From: Ischnura elegans
Lineage: Eukaryota; Arthropoda; Insecta; Odonata; Coenagrionidae
DNA: 64,000 nt
Reading direction: 5' to 3'
Assembly (NCBI RefSeq): GCF_921293095.1
Contig: NC_060254.1
Span: forward strand, 9,610,001-9,674,000
The position numbers were made by a program, and so were the translations under genes. How positions within the stretch are numbered: position 1 is the stretch's first letter; every line of letters begins with the position of its first letter. The notes under the pieces are model-generated. The model was given only the letters and a program-made list of their open reading frames with translations, had not been told where the DNA came from and made no database searches. Below, one piece after another: positions 20,591 through 33,289 of the stretch.

Positions 20591-22869
20591 TAGTGATGGG
20601 TCGGTTCGATTCCTCGATTCTTCGATTCTCGGCCAAGAACCGGAATCGAAAACGAGTACTTGCCAAGGCGAAAAATCGATTCCGATTCCAGCAGTACTTC
20701 AAACAATAAAATATACGACCGCATTTCCAATAGTCATTTGAATTTTCGCGCCACGTAACCGTAATAACAAAACACATATCTTCTTGGGATGTGCGAGTAC
20801 TCGAAAATTCAAGTCGATCGAGTAGTTGGTACTCGACTCGAGCGTTTCGAGTAGCATTACGGATGTCGAGTCGAATAATTAAGGTTACAGAGCATTCGAG
20901 GCTAGTAGGTCCAGCAATCTGCCGACAGGAAGCGCTATCATGAAACTCATGTTATAATGCAGTTTTTAAAGCCGATAAGTCATTCTAATTCCTTGGCCTG
21001 GTAGTTTCAGTGGTTTCAGCTTGCCGAATACACTATTGTTGTTGTCGACGTGGGCGCCGAATACCTTTACGCCAGTCGCGGCGGCCGATCGTCTTCCTAC
21101 CCCGCGCACACTGGTCCGAAATCGGAAAAAGCTGGAATAAAGTCCAAAATGACCTTTTTGGGGATAGAGACTTGAAACTCAGCGTAAATACTCATAAATT
21201 ATTACCAAATATTGATTTATATGCCATTTTACATAAATGCGAACCTTTAGTGAGATACAGAGGCCCAAACATGACCAATTTTTCAATGCCACACGAGATA
21301 TCGTTTTTCCTCAAAAAATCTTTGAATTTATCCCAGTGGTTTTGCGGTGGTATGAGTTTTGTGGAATAAAAAACGCAATATTCCTTTGATCTGGTGCTTT
21401 GCCTATACTTTCAATGACTTTTGAAGATTCTGGCTCTCATCTGTCTGGTTTTACAACGCAAAATGGCCGACCCGTTTTTCACATGAAATTTGACATTAAG
21501 TAGACATTATCTTTCGTTTACGAAAAATACAACTCGGAAAATTTGAACCACAATATAAAGTAGAGATTTCCAAAGAGTACTAAGTAGAAGTCTTGAAAAA
21601 AAAGTTTGCGACGAAGGAAATAAGAGCGATTTTTCAATCACGCGTCAAGGCTGACCTAAACGCCGCGGACCTCTGAGGCTCGGTAACTGAGGCCGATTTT
21701 TCAAGTTTTTTAAAACATTAGTCCTGAAAATCGTCATTTAAAGCATGGATAATCGTCTTCATTGACTTAAAACACTAAACTGAGGATGTTAAAAAGGATT
21801 ATGTATAGATCGACTTGACCATTTAGCGCATTACTCGAGTGAAAATACTAAGGATTGGATATTTTTCGGAACCATCCCGCGCGTAAGGAATATGCCTCGG
21901 GTATTGAAGTAAAGTGAAGAGATTAAGTCAGCATGCTTAAGAGAGAGAAAAATGAACTGTTTCCGTGAAAGGCAACACCTTTTTCCCTTTCCACCCTCGC
22001 CGAGGTGAGTCGCGCGGTAGGGGAAGTTTTCACACCGGCTCTTTTAGCCTTTTCTATTACTGCGTCCGTCCGATGTAATATTCATTTGTAGCGTTTAGTT
22101 TCTTTCTTGAACTTAAAAAAGCAAGAGATTTAAAGGTTGATTGAATGACGTGAGAAGTATAGCATTTTTTTGGCTCTACAAAACTAAAGTTTAGTTCTAT
22201 AGTTGTTCGCTTCGTCCACTTGAATTCCATTAAGATTCAAGATCCAACAAATCGTTGATTTAATTTTTAATAAAAATTCCAAAGTCTCCGAAATCTTGCA
22301 ATTTTGGTGGGAAACTACTTGCCCAATAACACACATGTGTAGCAAAAGGCAATTTTCTGCAGGCAGTAATACTGTAACATGGAGACGTCAAAACCTGCTG
22401 GCTGAGCATGTAGAATAATTGGATTTTCTGCTTGAGAATTTGAAAGGGCCAAATATTACATGATTCATATACGTAGTATGTAATCTTTATTACAGCTATG
22501 AAAATTCCTGTACTCAGGGCTCTCCCTTGTAGTTTGGATATATATATATATTGTCGACATATTATGAGTGCCAATATTCTAAAGTAATACCTATCATGTA
22601 ACACCACTTTTCAGGTATGTTCAGTTTTGAAATTTAGCTATTATATTTTAATTACATAGTAATGATATGAAAGATTCCTTTGTCAACTGACTCTTTCACA
22701 GAGTAATATTTTTAAAAGTAGTTTTCTTGTTGCCTGGAATTAAGTGATATTTTTCTTGGAGCCTATGGCATCAGAATCGATGGAATCGGTATCGGTAGAA
22801 TCGGAATCGAAATGTCAGAATCGGAATCGGGATCGGAATCGATAAAATTTTGGAATCGACCCATCACTA
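20591..22869. mobile_element. Non-autonomous hAT-like element, 2.28 kb
   Basis: It starts TAGTGATGGGTCG and ends CGACCCATCACTA, a perfect 13-bp inverted repeat of the hAT type. It is flanked by GTTTTTAT (20583-20590) and GTTTTTTAT (22870-22878), an 8-bp duplication with one slipped T. Both subterminal zones carry repeated GGAATCG/CGATTCC units (20600-20695 and 22770-22860), likely transposase-binding sites. The inner ORF at 21010-21369 (119 residues) shows no BED finger or hAT dimerisation motif. At 20788-20880 a GATGTGCGAGTACTCGA-rich stretch may be the end of another, nested element. Confidence 0.8.
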
Positions 22870-22878
22870 GTTTTTTAT

Positions 22879-24189
22879 ACAAGTTTCCAATTTTTTATGC
22901 GTTTCATTTGCTGTTCGTTGTGTTTAATTTTAGATTTTTTTTTCGTCGGCGGTTTGGTTACAGAACGAAACACAAGGGATAATTGTGGAGGAATTCATAT
23001 TGACATGTAGTAATAAAGACAGATAAATGGTGTCAATTGATATCGAAATTTTTCTTTTATATGATCGCTATGGTAGAGGGAGTGGTGCAAAAGTGGAAAC
23101 CGTGTTTTAAATTATGTTATAAATAGCTTGTTTTCAAATGAAATTATTTGAATTCATGAAAAAAACTCACAAAGATACTACCCTAAATAACCTCTTTTGA
23201 TTTTATGCTAAAAAAAATAATAGTAAATTATAAAGTGACACTTGATTAGATTTTCAAAATGTTCTGAAAATGTGGAAACGTTTGTATTCCGGCTACATTA
23301 CTATAGAAAAGTGAAATATCAGATCATCTACTAATTATTCATTGAAAAATCAACGGAAAGGCATGAAAAATAATACAAATTTTTTCAATAAAATGTTCAC
23401 TTGAAAAAGTCACAAATTTGGTTATCATTTTCACGAATGTGGATACGTTTCCACATTTACCCCAGTGTTGTGCCTCCACATTACCAGCATCGGTATATTG
23501 AACAATGAAGCTAAAACTATGCTTCATTTTCTAGCTAGTAGATTACTTAATTACACCAGATTGTAGCGTGTTTTACGCTTAACAATAACTTATTTAGCAC
23601 TAAAAAATAGCTTGGTGGACTATGTGATTAAAGTAAACTTAAAAACTTACCTCAAAAGTTTTGCGAGTGAAGAGAAATTTGGAAAAGTATTTCACAGACA
23701 ATAAACGATGAGCTGACTGTCACCGCTCCTACAGGCTTACTAACGAATCAGGCGAAGAAGTTGATGCGGTCACCGCTAACCTACAGTACCTTCAAAGCCC
23801 TAAAGGTTATCCTTCCACATTACCAACAAGCTTCCACATTCGCAACAGTTCCTCTATATTACGCGAAAGAAACTTTTCAAGGCACTTTCGACACTGCAGC
23901 ATTGATGTTCCGAAGATTATTTCTAGGGATGGCAACCCATGGCACATCAAATGAAAAAGAGGGCTTTTTTGTCGGCAGTATTTTCGTGCACACTGCTTGC
24001 ACTTTTGGAGGCGGAAGAGAGCGGCCGACCGAGTTTGCCGCACGACAAGAATCGATCAAATCGTGGAGCATCTCAGCGGGAGGCGCCACGCTTCTCCAGA
24101 CAATCCATTTTAAGGACAAGAACCAAACCGCCGACGCCGCCGCCGCGCCGGGAATAAGGGAGACCGAAGGAGTCGGGCCAGCATGACAA
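22879..24189. other. AT-rich sequence without a recognisable gene
   Basis: Several short TCCACATT/TGGAAAC motifs recur between 23080 and 23840, but without a fixed period. The ORF at 23761-24186 overlaps a GC-richer patch and has no domain. Confidence 0.45.
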
Positions 24190-24450
24190 TAGCGTAGTTT
24201 CCTTCATCAAAGAAAACGAAAGGAATCACCTAAAACGGCGAATCCGGGAACCAGAATGACGCCACACGGGGTTTTCCCAGCATTTGTACTTAGCCGTCGC
24301 GTTTTCGCGCGCTTGAAAATGTTCACTTTTCATTTAATCGCGAAAAATAGATATCGTCATTTATAAATCTAAAAGCGTGAAATGCGTACTTCAGGAGTAA
24401 TAATATTTCGATTTAGGCAATAAAAAATGATAGGAAACCACCCTTTTTCA
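24190..24450 (-). mobile_element. MITE family 3, short version
   Basis: The reverse complement aligns with 19165-19385 (shared blocks include TTTTCGCGATTAAATGAAAA and AAAAGCGTGAAATGCGTAC). It ends at 24192-24235 with GTTTCCTTCATCAAAGAAAA, the family's other terminus. It lacks the private middle of the 19161 copy, so the two differ by an internal insertion or deletion. The termini are mutated. Confidence 0.7.
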
Positions 24451-26208
24451 TACATATTATGCCGCAATGGTCACGTAAAAAAAGTACATGAATAAAAATA
24501 GAAGTGAGCTCAACGCACTCAAATTCAAGTATTCAAAAGGCACTTCAGTACCTACTGCGGTTGTTGAGCACCCAGATGCTGAGGAACTACCCAAATACGT
24601 GGCAATATTTACTAGGACACTCGTGCCTGATGCGTCGTGGTAATTGTAATACATTCGTCACGGAGGAATTCCAGTACCCGTTTCGGCTCGAAACATATCT
24701 GCTCGCCTGAATCTGGGAAAGCATATCAATGGCTAAGTTCTAACAACACGTATCTCAAAATTTCGCCGGTTTGACACGGGTATCTTAAACAAACTGTAAT
24801 GACATTTAAAAAGTAAAATTCAAGCAAATAACAACTCTTTGTTTGCAAATTAATGCTCCTTTTTCAATTTTATGAATATTTTGTTTTTAATTTCAGTGTA
24901 CCATTAAAAATATAAATCCTTTCTCTTGCTCTCCTAAAAAGTTGCTATTTTTGAGATATGTGTTGTTAAAACTTGACCATCGATATGTTTTTGTTGGAAC
25001 CCTAGTATCCAGAAGAATAATTAGGTACTCCAGCTCCTGTCAGTAACTTCAGTAACATTCGTGTATTCGAACACCTGCACCCGTGTACGTTCGGCACACT
25101 CCCTCATCGAATGATAGCTTATAACTGCAAAATATAAACCACTTAAACGCGAACACTAATTAAATGAAACACCAACAGACATCTGCGAACTAATTTGTAG
25201 GTTCGATATACACCCTATGCTAATTAAAAGATCCTATCAATAAAAGCTAACGAGATAATGATATTCTTTGGCAGACAATATCACATTAATCATAAACGCC
25301 AATAACGGAGAATAATGGCTCTTACTGACCTAGATGGACTACCATGCGCACTGGGTTATCCATGAATTCCATAAACACATCACCAGAGGCTATCTTTTGG
25401 CACTGCATAAAAATTTTAAAGCTAAATAATTAAAATACATAGCATTTTCATCGCCCAACTTCTTTTTCCAGCATTGATACAACGGAAAAACATTCTACCC
25501 CACGCTATATCGCAATGAAAGAATAGAAGACAATAGATATGCAATGAAATACAGACAATCGCTCACGCCTCGTAATAAATATTCTATGTCTATCTACCTT
25601 TGATACAATGAAGGCACGCTTTACAGCCGATAAGGAAGTAATGCAAAATTCAAGTATATAGGTTGAAAAACAACTAGAATAAAATGGTAACTTATAAAAG
25701 AAAAAAATGGATGATTTCTAGAACATTTTTTTCGCATGTTCGTTAACTGCAGCATTCGATGATCGGTAGGGACAAGGGATACTAGCACAGGAAAGGAAGC
25801 GACAAAGATACTTTATAGAGACGGAAAGAAAGGAAGGGAAGGGCATAGCGATGGCAGAATGGAGTGGGCACGTAGCTGCGTGCTCGACCGCATTGGCAGG
25901 AAGGGAAGAAGAGAGACAAAATGATGTGAAACGTTAATGCACGGGTATTTGTCAATCGAAGAGGGTTGTTTGATGTCAGCGGGGGGTGGGCGAAAGCGGC
26001 CGCCCTCCAATTGCGTTGATTTGCAAGGTGTTCACGTACACGCTCCCCGCGGAACAGGTTCTGATCTGCGAGCGCGCGGAGGGGAGAAAAAATTGTCAAA
26101 GAGTAGGAATTGGATAGGAGGGGGGAAAGGGGATGGGGAGATTTAGCGCGATTGGTCCGATCACGAGGACCCGCGGAAGGGGGAGTGATAGAAATTTTAG
26201 CCTTTCAT
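24451..26208. other. Sequence without a recognisable gene
   Basis: AT-rich up to about 25780, then a GC-richer patch to 26160 with short ORFs on both strands. No domain, no tRNA. Confidence 0.45.
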
Positions 26209-26830
26209 TTATGAACGTCTCACTTGGCACTTCAAGACTACGGTGTCCAGCCAATCAGGCAGAAAAATCATGCCTAATTCCAGGTTTTCTAGGGAATTTT
26301 TCACAAAAAATCCAGGTTAATCTTAAGTGATTACTGCGATATATAACAACTTTAAAAAATACCCAAAATTCCCACAATACTTTTAAATAATACTATATTT
26401 ATGTAAAATTGTAACGTTACTAATTTAAAATACTTTTAATTTGCTTAAAAGACTTAACAATAATTTATTAATAGTTATTATTATAATATTTATTAATTAT
26501 TAATAGAGATTTTATCACTAAATTTATGTACGTCTCACTCGGAACTTCAAGACTATGGTGTCCAGCCAATCAGCAGAAAAATTCATGCGTAATTCCTGGT
26601 TTTCAAGCGACATTTTCACAAAATTGCAGGTTAATCTTACGTGATTACTGCGATGGATAAGAACTTTAAAACACCAAAAATTACCGCAATACTTTAAAAT
26701 AATATTATTATATTTGTTTCATTTTACGTTCCCAATTTAAATTACTTTTAATTTCCTTATAAGACTTACACCTAGTAATAGAAATTTTTGCAATTCATTA
26801 TGAAAGTGTCACTTGGCACCTACAGACATT
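26209..26830. repeat. Tandem duplication, ~315-bp unit
   Basis: CGTCTCACTTGGCACTTCAA at 26216 recurs as CGTCTCACTCGGAACTTCAA at 26531, and again in part as GTGTCACTTGGCACC at 26806. The units share GGTGTCCAGCCAATCAG and TAATCTTACGTGATTACTGC-type blocks. Two units are complete or nearly so, and a third start is visible. Confidence 0.85.
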
Positions 26831-28089
26831 CGTCGCATCATGTCAGCTCAATACATTCTCAATACATTTCGATACCGTTGCCTTGTCTGACATCAAACTT
26901 TTCGATGCCGCTGTAAAAATTCTACTCAACTATTGCACTTAAAATTGCGACAGACACATTTTAGGCCAGAAAGTGGGTGTAGAAGTGGTTATTTTTTTAA
27001 ATGTCAAATGAAATTGAAATAAAAGATTTTGAAATTGAATGTTGGAGCAAAAATTCATGAAGCACTAAGCCCAGGGGAGGAGGGTGCCGGATTGTGGCCT
27101 CATCTCGACCAGGTTAAAAAAAATCCGAAGTCAAGTCTGCCGCGAGGGCCCCTCTCCGAATCGCCGCCTCGACGCACTCACGAGACGCAAGGATTAATGC
27201 CTTTCCGTCTTCCACGTATCCGGAATGACGTTGACTCTAATTGGAGTCGACGGGGGACGGAAAAGGAGGGGGAGGAGAGAGAGATAGGGGGAAGGTAGAC
27301 AAATGAAGCGCGCAGTGCACACTGAACTTTTGTCCGAGCAAATCAAGAGTCGGGATATTTCGAAATCGGTTCAACCTTCAGACCCTCTCAAAATTTTTCC
27401 CATGACGTAATCACGCATGCATAATTACAAGCAACCACGTCAATGTTTATCGAGGCAATTAAGTAAAATACAAGAAGAGAAAAAAGCAGAACATGAGCTA
27501 GAGTTATAGAAAAAAATAATAATTGAAGGAGGCCTGTAAAAAAAAGCGGGTGGATGAGAAGACGGCTTTGGCGGTTACTTCATACTTCTCGGAATCGCAT
27601 AAAGAAATGGGCGACAAACGGGCATTATTATTGAGGGAGAGATATCTGGAAAAGAGCAAATTGAGAGGTCAAGAAAGCCGTAATGAAGGATCGATAAAAA
27701 CAAGGTTGGAAGAGGGAAAGAGAAGAAAAAATATGTTATCATAACGAGTTTTCAAAGGAACGGAAGAACCGTTCAGCATCACGGAGCGAGTGATACGGAA
27801 AAGTTCGCGTCAACGTCATTCTATCTTTCATTGCACGTGAGAGTCGTTAAAACTAAAATAGATAAGATTTATTGGAGATTTTCAACGGAAGATGCTTTCA
27901 AGTCAGTGAAAACCGCGTGCTTCAAAAGAAAATTGTGTTAACAGTACTGCATTTCAATTCCTTAACGATGGCAGAGAATGTACATACATGAATTAAATCC
28001 AATAATCAATTTACAAGGATAAAAATTCCAACAGAATCGTGTTCATTAGTAGTATAGACTGACATTCTGATTCGATAATTGTATAAATT
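26831..28089. other. Sequence without a recognisable gene
   Basis: A GC-richer patch at 27060-27300 carries a low-complexity ORF (27029-27298). The remainder is AT-rich. Nothing recognised. Confidence 0.45.
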
Positions 28090-28485
28090 GAGGAAAAAAA
28101 TAAAATAAGATAAAAGTTACTTCAGAAAGCAAATGAAAGATAAACAGGAAATGGAAGTAAAAGAATCTTCTAGGACGAAAAACGATGTCAAGAAATGAAG
28201 AAGGCCACTAAAATTAAACAATAATATCCAGCGATTCTGTTTTGTTTAAAGAAGCAAGTGAAAGTATTTTTAATACGTTGTATAGAATGCGGTTAGATTG
28301 AGAGGAATAAATTACCATTTAGCAAAAATAAAATAAAATGAAAGTTACTTCAGAAAGCAAATGAAAGACAAACAAGAAATGGAGGTAAAGGAATATTATC
28401 TTCTAGCACGAAAAAACGATGTCAAGAAATGAAGAGGGCCACTAAAATTGGACAGTAATATCCAGTGATTCGGTTTTGGTTAAAC
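28090..28485. repeat. Tandem duplication, ~237-bp unit
   Basis: GTTACTTCAGAAAGCAAATG occurs near 28116 and again near 28346. ACGATGTCAAGAAATGAAGA and GGCCACTAAAATT follow in both. The two units differ by scattered substitutions and a few indels. Confidence 0.85.
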
Positions 28486-29382
28486 CTCAGCAATACCGCT
28501 CACCATCTATACTGGATAAGGAAATATTATAGCATTCAGTGAAAAAAATTATGTAGGAGATTCTCAAAGTTACATAGGAGCATTCCTTTCGAGGCAAGAC
28601 AATTAAACTCCAAGTAACTTGAAAATGAAAACTACTACAAACATAAGAACACAGGAAAGGATCCTTCACAGTATCTAAAAGCAACTCCGCATTATTCAAC
28701 AGGTTTCATCCCACAACGTAGATAACGCAAAAGTGGAAATTGTTTTTAGGACTGAAATAAAGTAAAAAATTAATCTCGCGTAGAGAAAAATTAAAGCAGT
28801 AGAAAACCCGAAGGCTCTGTGACAAAATAAGAGCAAGAATCCATAATAAGCCTCGTCTCTTTTCCGCCCCACGTACAGTTTTCGTTGCTTCATTGCAATA
28901 AGCGACAATCCACATTTTCCTACACGTATACCTCACATATGACGCTTTCAATCACACACTCCAGAGGCAAAACGTCTCCTTTGTTAACACAAATCCCTTC
29001 ATTTTTCCAAAATCTATCCCCGACTAGCTTACTGGCTAAATTTTTAAGAGTGTTTCCTCGCAACTTTTTTGATTTCATTTGGTCAGACGAATCGTCCATC
29101 GAAACGTCGGCCGTGATGGAGAACATAAACCGGTGAAAATCCAGAGTAACCTTCCACGATGAAAAATATACTTCCTTGGCTCGGGTAATGGAGTTCAGTG
29201 GGGAAAAATTAGCTTCTGCAAATGTAAAGAACAAGATTTTGCTCGAGGAATCTCAAATGGATAGGGAAATAGGAGAGCATATTAGATAACATCAGGAACT
29301 GATTAGTCAACTTCAACCTACCGGCTTCAACCCGTCGACCCCTCCGCTGTGGGTGCCCATTGCAGGAGCAACCACAACTGCA
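28486..29382. other. AT-rich sequence without a recognisable gene
   Basis: Short ORFs on both strands show no domain. Nothing recognised. Confidence 0.45.
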
Positions 29383-29390
29383 CCCAGCAG

Positions 29391-29976
29391 TTGTGATGGG
29401 TGAGAATAATCGATTTTGGATTATAATCGATTATTGTGTTCCGATTATGTAATCGATTATGGGGTGTCGATTTAATAGTTGGATCGATTATTTAAGCTCG
29501 ATCTTCACTTGAAAAAATCGGCGATACCAGTTGTTGCCCTAATATATCTCTAATCACGTGATAATCAAGTACCGGTGGCTACATTTTTATGAAGCAATTA
29601 TATCGCAGTATATTTGAATTGCTAGTGATAGGGAAAATTCGTATCGAAAAATCTTATGATATCCTCGAGATTATCCAACATAGAATCGGTATAATCGTAT
29701 GATTTGTTGCCTTCACATAACCGGTAAAATCATATCATTTGATGCCTACATCATATCATACAAAAATCATATGATTCGTTGCCTACTGAGAAATCGTATG
29801 ATTCGTTGCATGCACATAATCGGTAGAACCATATGATTTGATGCCTACTAAAAATCATATGATTCTAACGACTTTAAAAATATTTGATTATGCCATCCCG
29901 ATTTTTACACTGAATCGATGCTTGGTAACCGATGATCATTTGATCATCGATTACGGCGGAATTTCGCCCATCTCTA
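29391..29976. mobile_element. Non-autonomous hAT-like element with internal repeats
   Basis: Termini TTGTGATGGGT and GCCCATCTCTA form an imperfect hAT-type inverted repeat. It is flanked by CCCAGCAG (29383-29390) and CCTAGCAG (29977-29984), an 8-bp duplication with one mismatch. The left part has repeated AATCGATTAT units. The middle (29695-29875) has repeats of ATCATATGATT followed by (C/T)GTTGCCT or TGATGCCT. No transposase ORF. Confidence 0.8.
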
Positions 29977-29984
29977 CCTAGCAG

Positions 29985-30392
29985 CATTCCAATCTCCCGG
30001 TGCATTTTGGTGCGCGAAGTCCTTTAAAATTTTTGGCCCAAGGTAAATGTGATCGCAGCATTGCACATGAACGTAAAAAGTGAAAACTTAAGCAGCCGCT
30101 CCTCACCGTAGGCATCACGGGTACAACTAGCCGGCGATTAACACCTCCGCAGCAATTACAGAGAAAGGAAACGAGCAAATTAAGTAGCTCCGGAAAGGCT
30201 TGTTGAAAGGATGTGATCCAACTATTAATGTCCTGCACGTTCATGGTTCTGGAAAACGACCACCGGCCGCAATACAATGAAGGGTTTTTTAATTTGAGGG
30301 AAAACCGAAGAATTTTCCATTAGGCCGATTCCAGATAAAAAGGGGGCGTGTTCATTTACTCGGTCTCCGAAGGACGGTGCTACGCTACGCTA
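29985..30392. other. Sequence without a recognisable gene
   Basis: A minus-strand ORF at 29978-30277 (99 residues) has no recognisable domain. Nothing else noted. Confidence 0.4.
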
Positions 30393-30822
30393 AGTAAGGT
30401 ATCCTTAACGTTACGGTTATAGTCGCGATGTTCAGCCGTTGCTGGTAATCTACGTTTGGCTTTTTATATTGTGTGTGGCGTTATTGTTCTAATTGGCTAT
30501 GTTTTTGTTTTACTGTACTGGACGTTTAATTGCGGTTTTTGATCTTAAATATTTCAAGTGTGGATTGTCTGTGTAACTCCAGAGCGGTGTCAGTAGTGTT
30601 TTGGGTTTTGTTGAGTGAGCATTGGAATGGTTTTGCGATATCGTTAAGGCATTGTGTCAGTCTTTTGATATTAAGGTTTTCGTGTATGTACTTGCGTGTT
30701 GCGGACGAACCACGGGGCGCCCTTGATTGTCCTTAGTGTCTTGTTCTGTATAACGATGAGTTTATCTAAGTGTGTGTTTGCTATGGATACCCAGGCTGGG
30801 TAGCCATACGTGAGGAGTGGCA
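30393..30822 (-). mobile_element. LINE-C (Jockey-like) 3' end
   Basis: The minus strand reads PLLTYGYPAWVSIANTHLD, KLIVIQNKTLRTIKGAPWF, then VRNAST. After a one-base frameshift it continues NLNIKRLTQCLNDIAKPFQC. This is the C-terminal part after the RT of Jockey-clade elements (the YG.P.W and N..LR.I..APWFVRN motifs). A ~150-bp 3' UTR ends at about 30393. Copies of the UTR lie at 42610-42905 and 43430-43540 in the opposite orientation. The fragment is 5'-truncated and non-functional. Confidence 0.75.
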
Positions 30823-32296
30823 TGAACGGTGTTGTCCTTTCACGCAAGCATTAAAGGAAAATGGTTCAACTTTGGCGACCCCTCGGCGGACGCTTCAAAG
30901 GGTAGCACAAGAGCCTACGAGCACTGGAGCCGAACTGTTGATCTCGAATATTCTAATCCGACCACTGAAGGGTACATTGCTAATGTTGGGAAAGCAGGCG
31001 ATAACGCTATCTCCCTGAAGGGTGATGAAAACTTTCCGCACAATAACTCTTCGCGCGGGGAAAGAACGGCCTATAGAAAGGGGAAGAACTGAATTAATAT
31101 AACTAAAGAAGCGACTCCCAACTTCAGATTTCCATCATTCTCATCGCGGTGGACGTCTGAATCGCGGCAAACCACGGAAACGCTCCCCTATATCGGGAGA
31201 TTTACCAAATTACGAGATAGCCATCGCTCCGACGGGGTTCCGTCATTTTTATCGGACGGGGAAGGCGGTTATGTAATTAACGAGGGGGAGGAGATTGTTA
31301 GAGGGGGCGCAATTACTCTCGCGCATAACGAGGTACGAAGCTCGGAGAAAAAAGAAAATTATTCACCCTTTGAGAACCTCACGGGGAAAAACTCGAAAAC
31401 GGGAATTCCCAGCGGTCTCGTCAATCTAAACTTTGTGTAAAATTTCAGAGAGATAGAGAGAGGAGCGATTAGGAACGAAAGAAAACACACTCCCACGTCA
31501 ATGAAAATCAACATGCGGGAGACAGGAAATGAATAAGGTCAATATATTATTTTCAAAACGAAGCGCAAATGCGATTAGTACGGAGACTTCGCACTTGAAT
31601 ATTACGAGAGTAATTTTCCAAGTGATGAATCTTTTGTAATTCCTTTTCGACGGTGAATTTTTGTTATTTTTTAACACTTTAATACTAGAGTTTGCCTATA
31701 CTGCCCTAATCATGTAATGAAAAACCATTCAAAGTATGAAAAGGCAGATCCATAACATTTCCACATTTTTTCCGATTTCAAACGCGGCAAAATTTGTGAA
31801 GGTGTCATTGATAGATAGCTACCCTTTTAACACCTAAAATTATTTTAATGTATGTATAAAGTATGACATGATATTTTATCCAACTTGTCCACATTTTCTA
31901 GAAAATAAATTCGATTCAATGCAAATGACTGTATTTTCGGAATTCCTTCATACTTTAACACTATAAGTGCTAATGACGTAATATTACTTTCTCACGAAAC
32001 TTCGTACAATTGCGATCAACGTGATTATTATCCTTTTAAGTCTTAATAATTCAACGTAATTAGTATCGTAATTATTCATCGTATTACGTCTGTTTAAATT
32101 TAATTCTCATTTATATTGCCGCCGTAACATTACGGTCGGACATCAACCTAGAATTATTCTTTAGACGAGTTAGGGAAAAGAAAATGCACTAAATGGTAAA
32201 GTCTGAGATATGGAACTTTCTATGTACAGTAGTAAAATTACTAAGAATTTCTCAAATTTGGGCTAATTTCCCAGCACTGGAGTGAGGGATAGGATA
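30823..32296. other. Sequence without a recognisable gene
   Basis: A GC-richer patch at 31130-31330 and an AT-rich remainder. The overlapping ORFs at 30770-31092 lack domains. Confidence 0.45.
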
Positions 32297-32300
32297 TTAA

Positions 32301-32652
32301 CCCTTAGAGTGTCGGGAAGCGCTATCGCGCTATCCTCTTATCTCTCGCGAAAACTGCCAGGAGCGCGATCGCGCTCCTTCTGCAATGTCGCTTTTAGATG
32401 CTGACAGTTCAATAACCATTCAATATTCATTTTATTTTAACGTTAAATATTTCCTTTAAAATACAAAAATGAACTCATATTACCAAAAATTTGTCGACTA
32501 GTAAATTAAAAAGGCGAAACGACATAAAATTAGGATTTCCTAAAGTTTTTTAATATATATATCTACTTTTTTTCCTAACCTACTACAAAATCAGCAAAAA
32601 TGCCTCGGCACTTTTAACGTAGTACCTAGAAAATCGGTTGGTACTCAAAGGG
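32301..32652. mobile_element. piggyBac-like MITE
   Basis: A 352-bp segment bounded by TTAA on both sides (32297-32300 and 32653-32656), with inverted ends CCCTTAGAGT and ACTCAAAGGG. TTAA target duplication plus CCCTTTGAGT-type termini fit piggyBac-like elements. The interior has the 18-bp perfect palindrome GGAGCGCGATCGCGCTCC (32360-32377). No coding capacity. Confidence 0.8.
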
Positions 32653-32656
32653 TTAA

Positions 32657-33289
32657 GGGCTATTTACTAGCACTATTAGTGTTAAATTTTCCCACCATCG
32701 ACAGGCACTGACTCTTCGCCAACAATACGACACTCTCGTGCAGCCGAACAAGCGGGGCGCGCACATCAACTCCGCACTATATGCATTCGAGTGGGATCAC
32801 GGGGTTATGGCCGAGACGAGGGAAAACATGCGATGAGTTTCCGATCTAACGCGAACGTGCCTGTAAAACCTAATGGGAAAATTGTCCCCCACCACCACCA
32901 CCACCTGCCCATACAGACGACCCTTAAATAAAAAAGGGGGCGTTTATTGTGCATAGAGGGGGCATAAAGCTCTCCGAGGAGGATGAGGACGGAATGCGCG
33001 CTCGTGGAACGAAAGAGGAGAAGACTTGTAAGGCGATTCAAAGATCTGGGAGGGTGGCGTGGGAGCCCCCTGGGGGCAGGTCAGGGGGAAGGGGGACAAG
33101 GACGGATGGAAATAGCTAGCGTCCTGATCCTTTGGGGACAAAATACCGATGAGGGCGGAGAAGGCCTCAGAGGAGGGCAACAGCGGATAAAAGAAGAATC
33201 CCCTGCCAGCGACAAAAACAACCCAAAGGGACCTCGACATGGCCACAGACTCCACCCGTCCTTATATTCCTTGTATCCGGCACGAAAGC
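32657..33289. other. GC-rich patch without a recognisable gene
   Basis: Purine-rich plus strand from about 32930 to 33240, with open frames on both strands but only low-complexity products. A CCACCA run lies near 32890. Nothing recognised. Confidence 0.4.
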
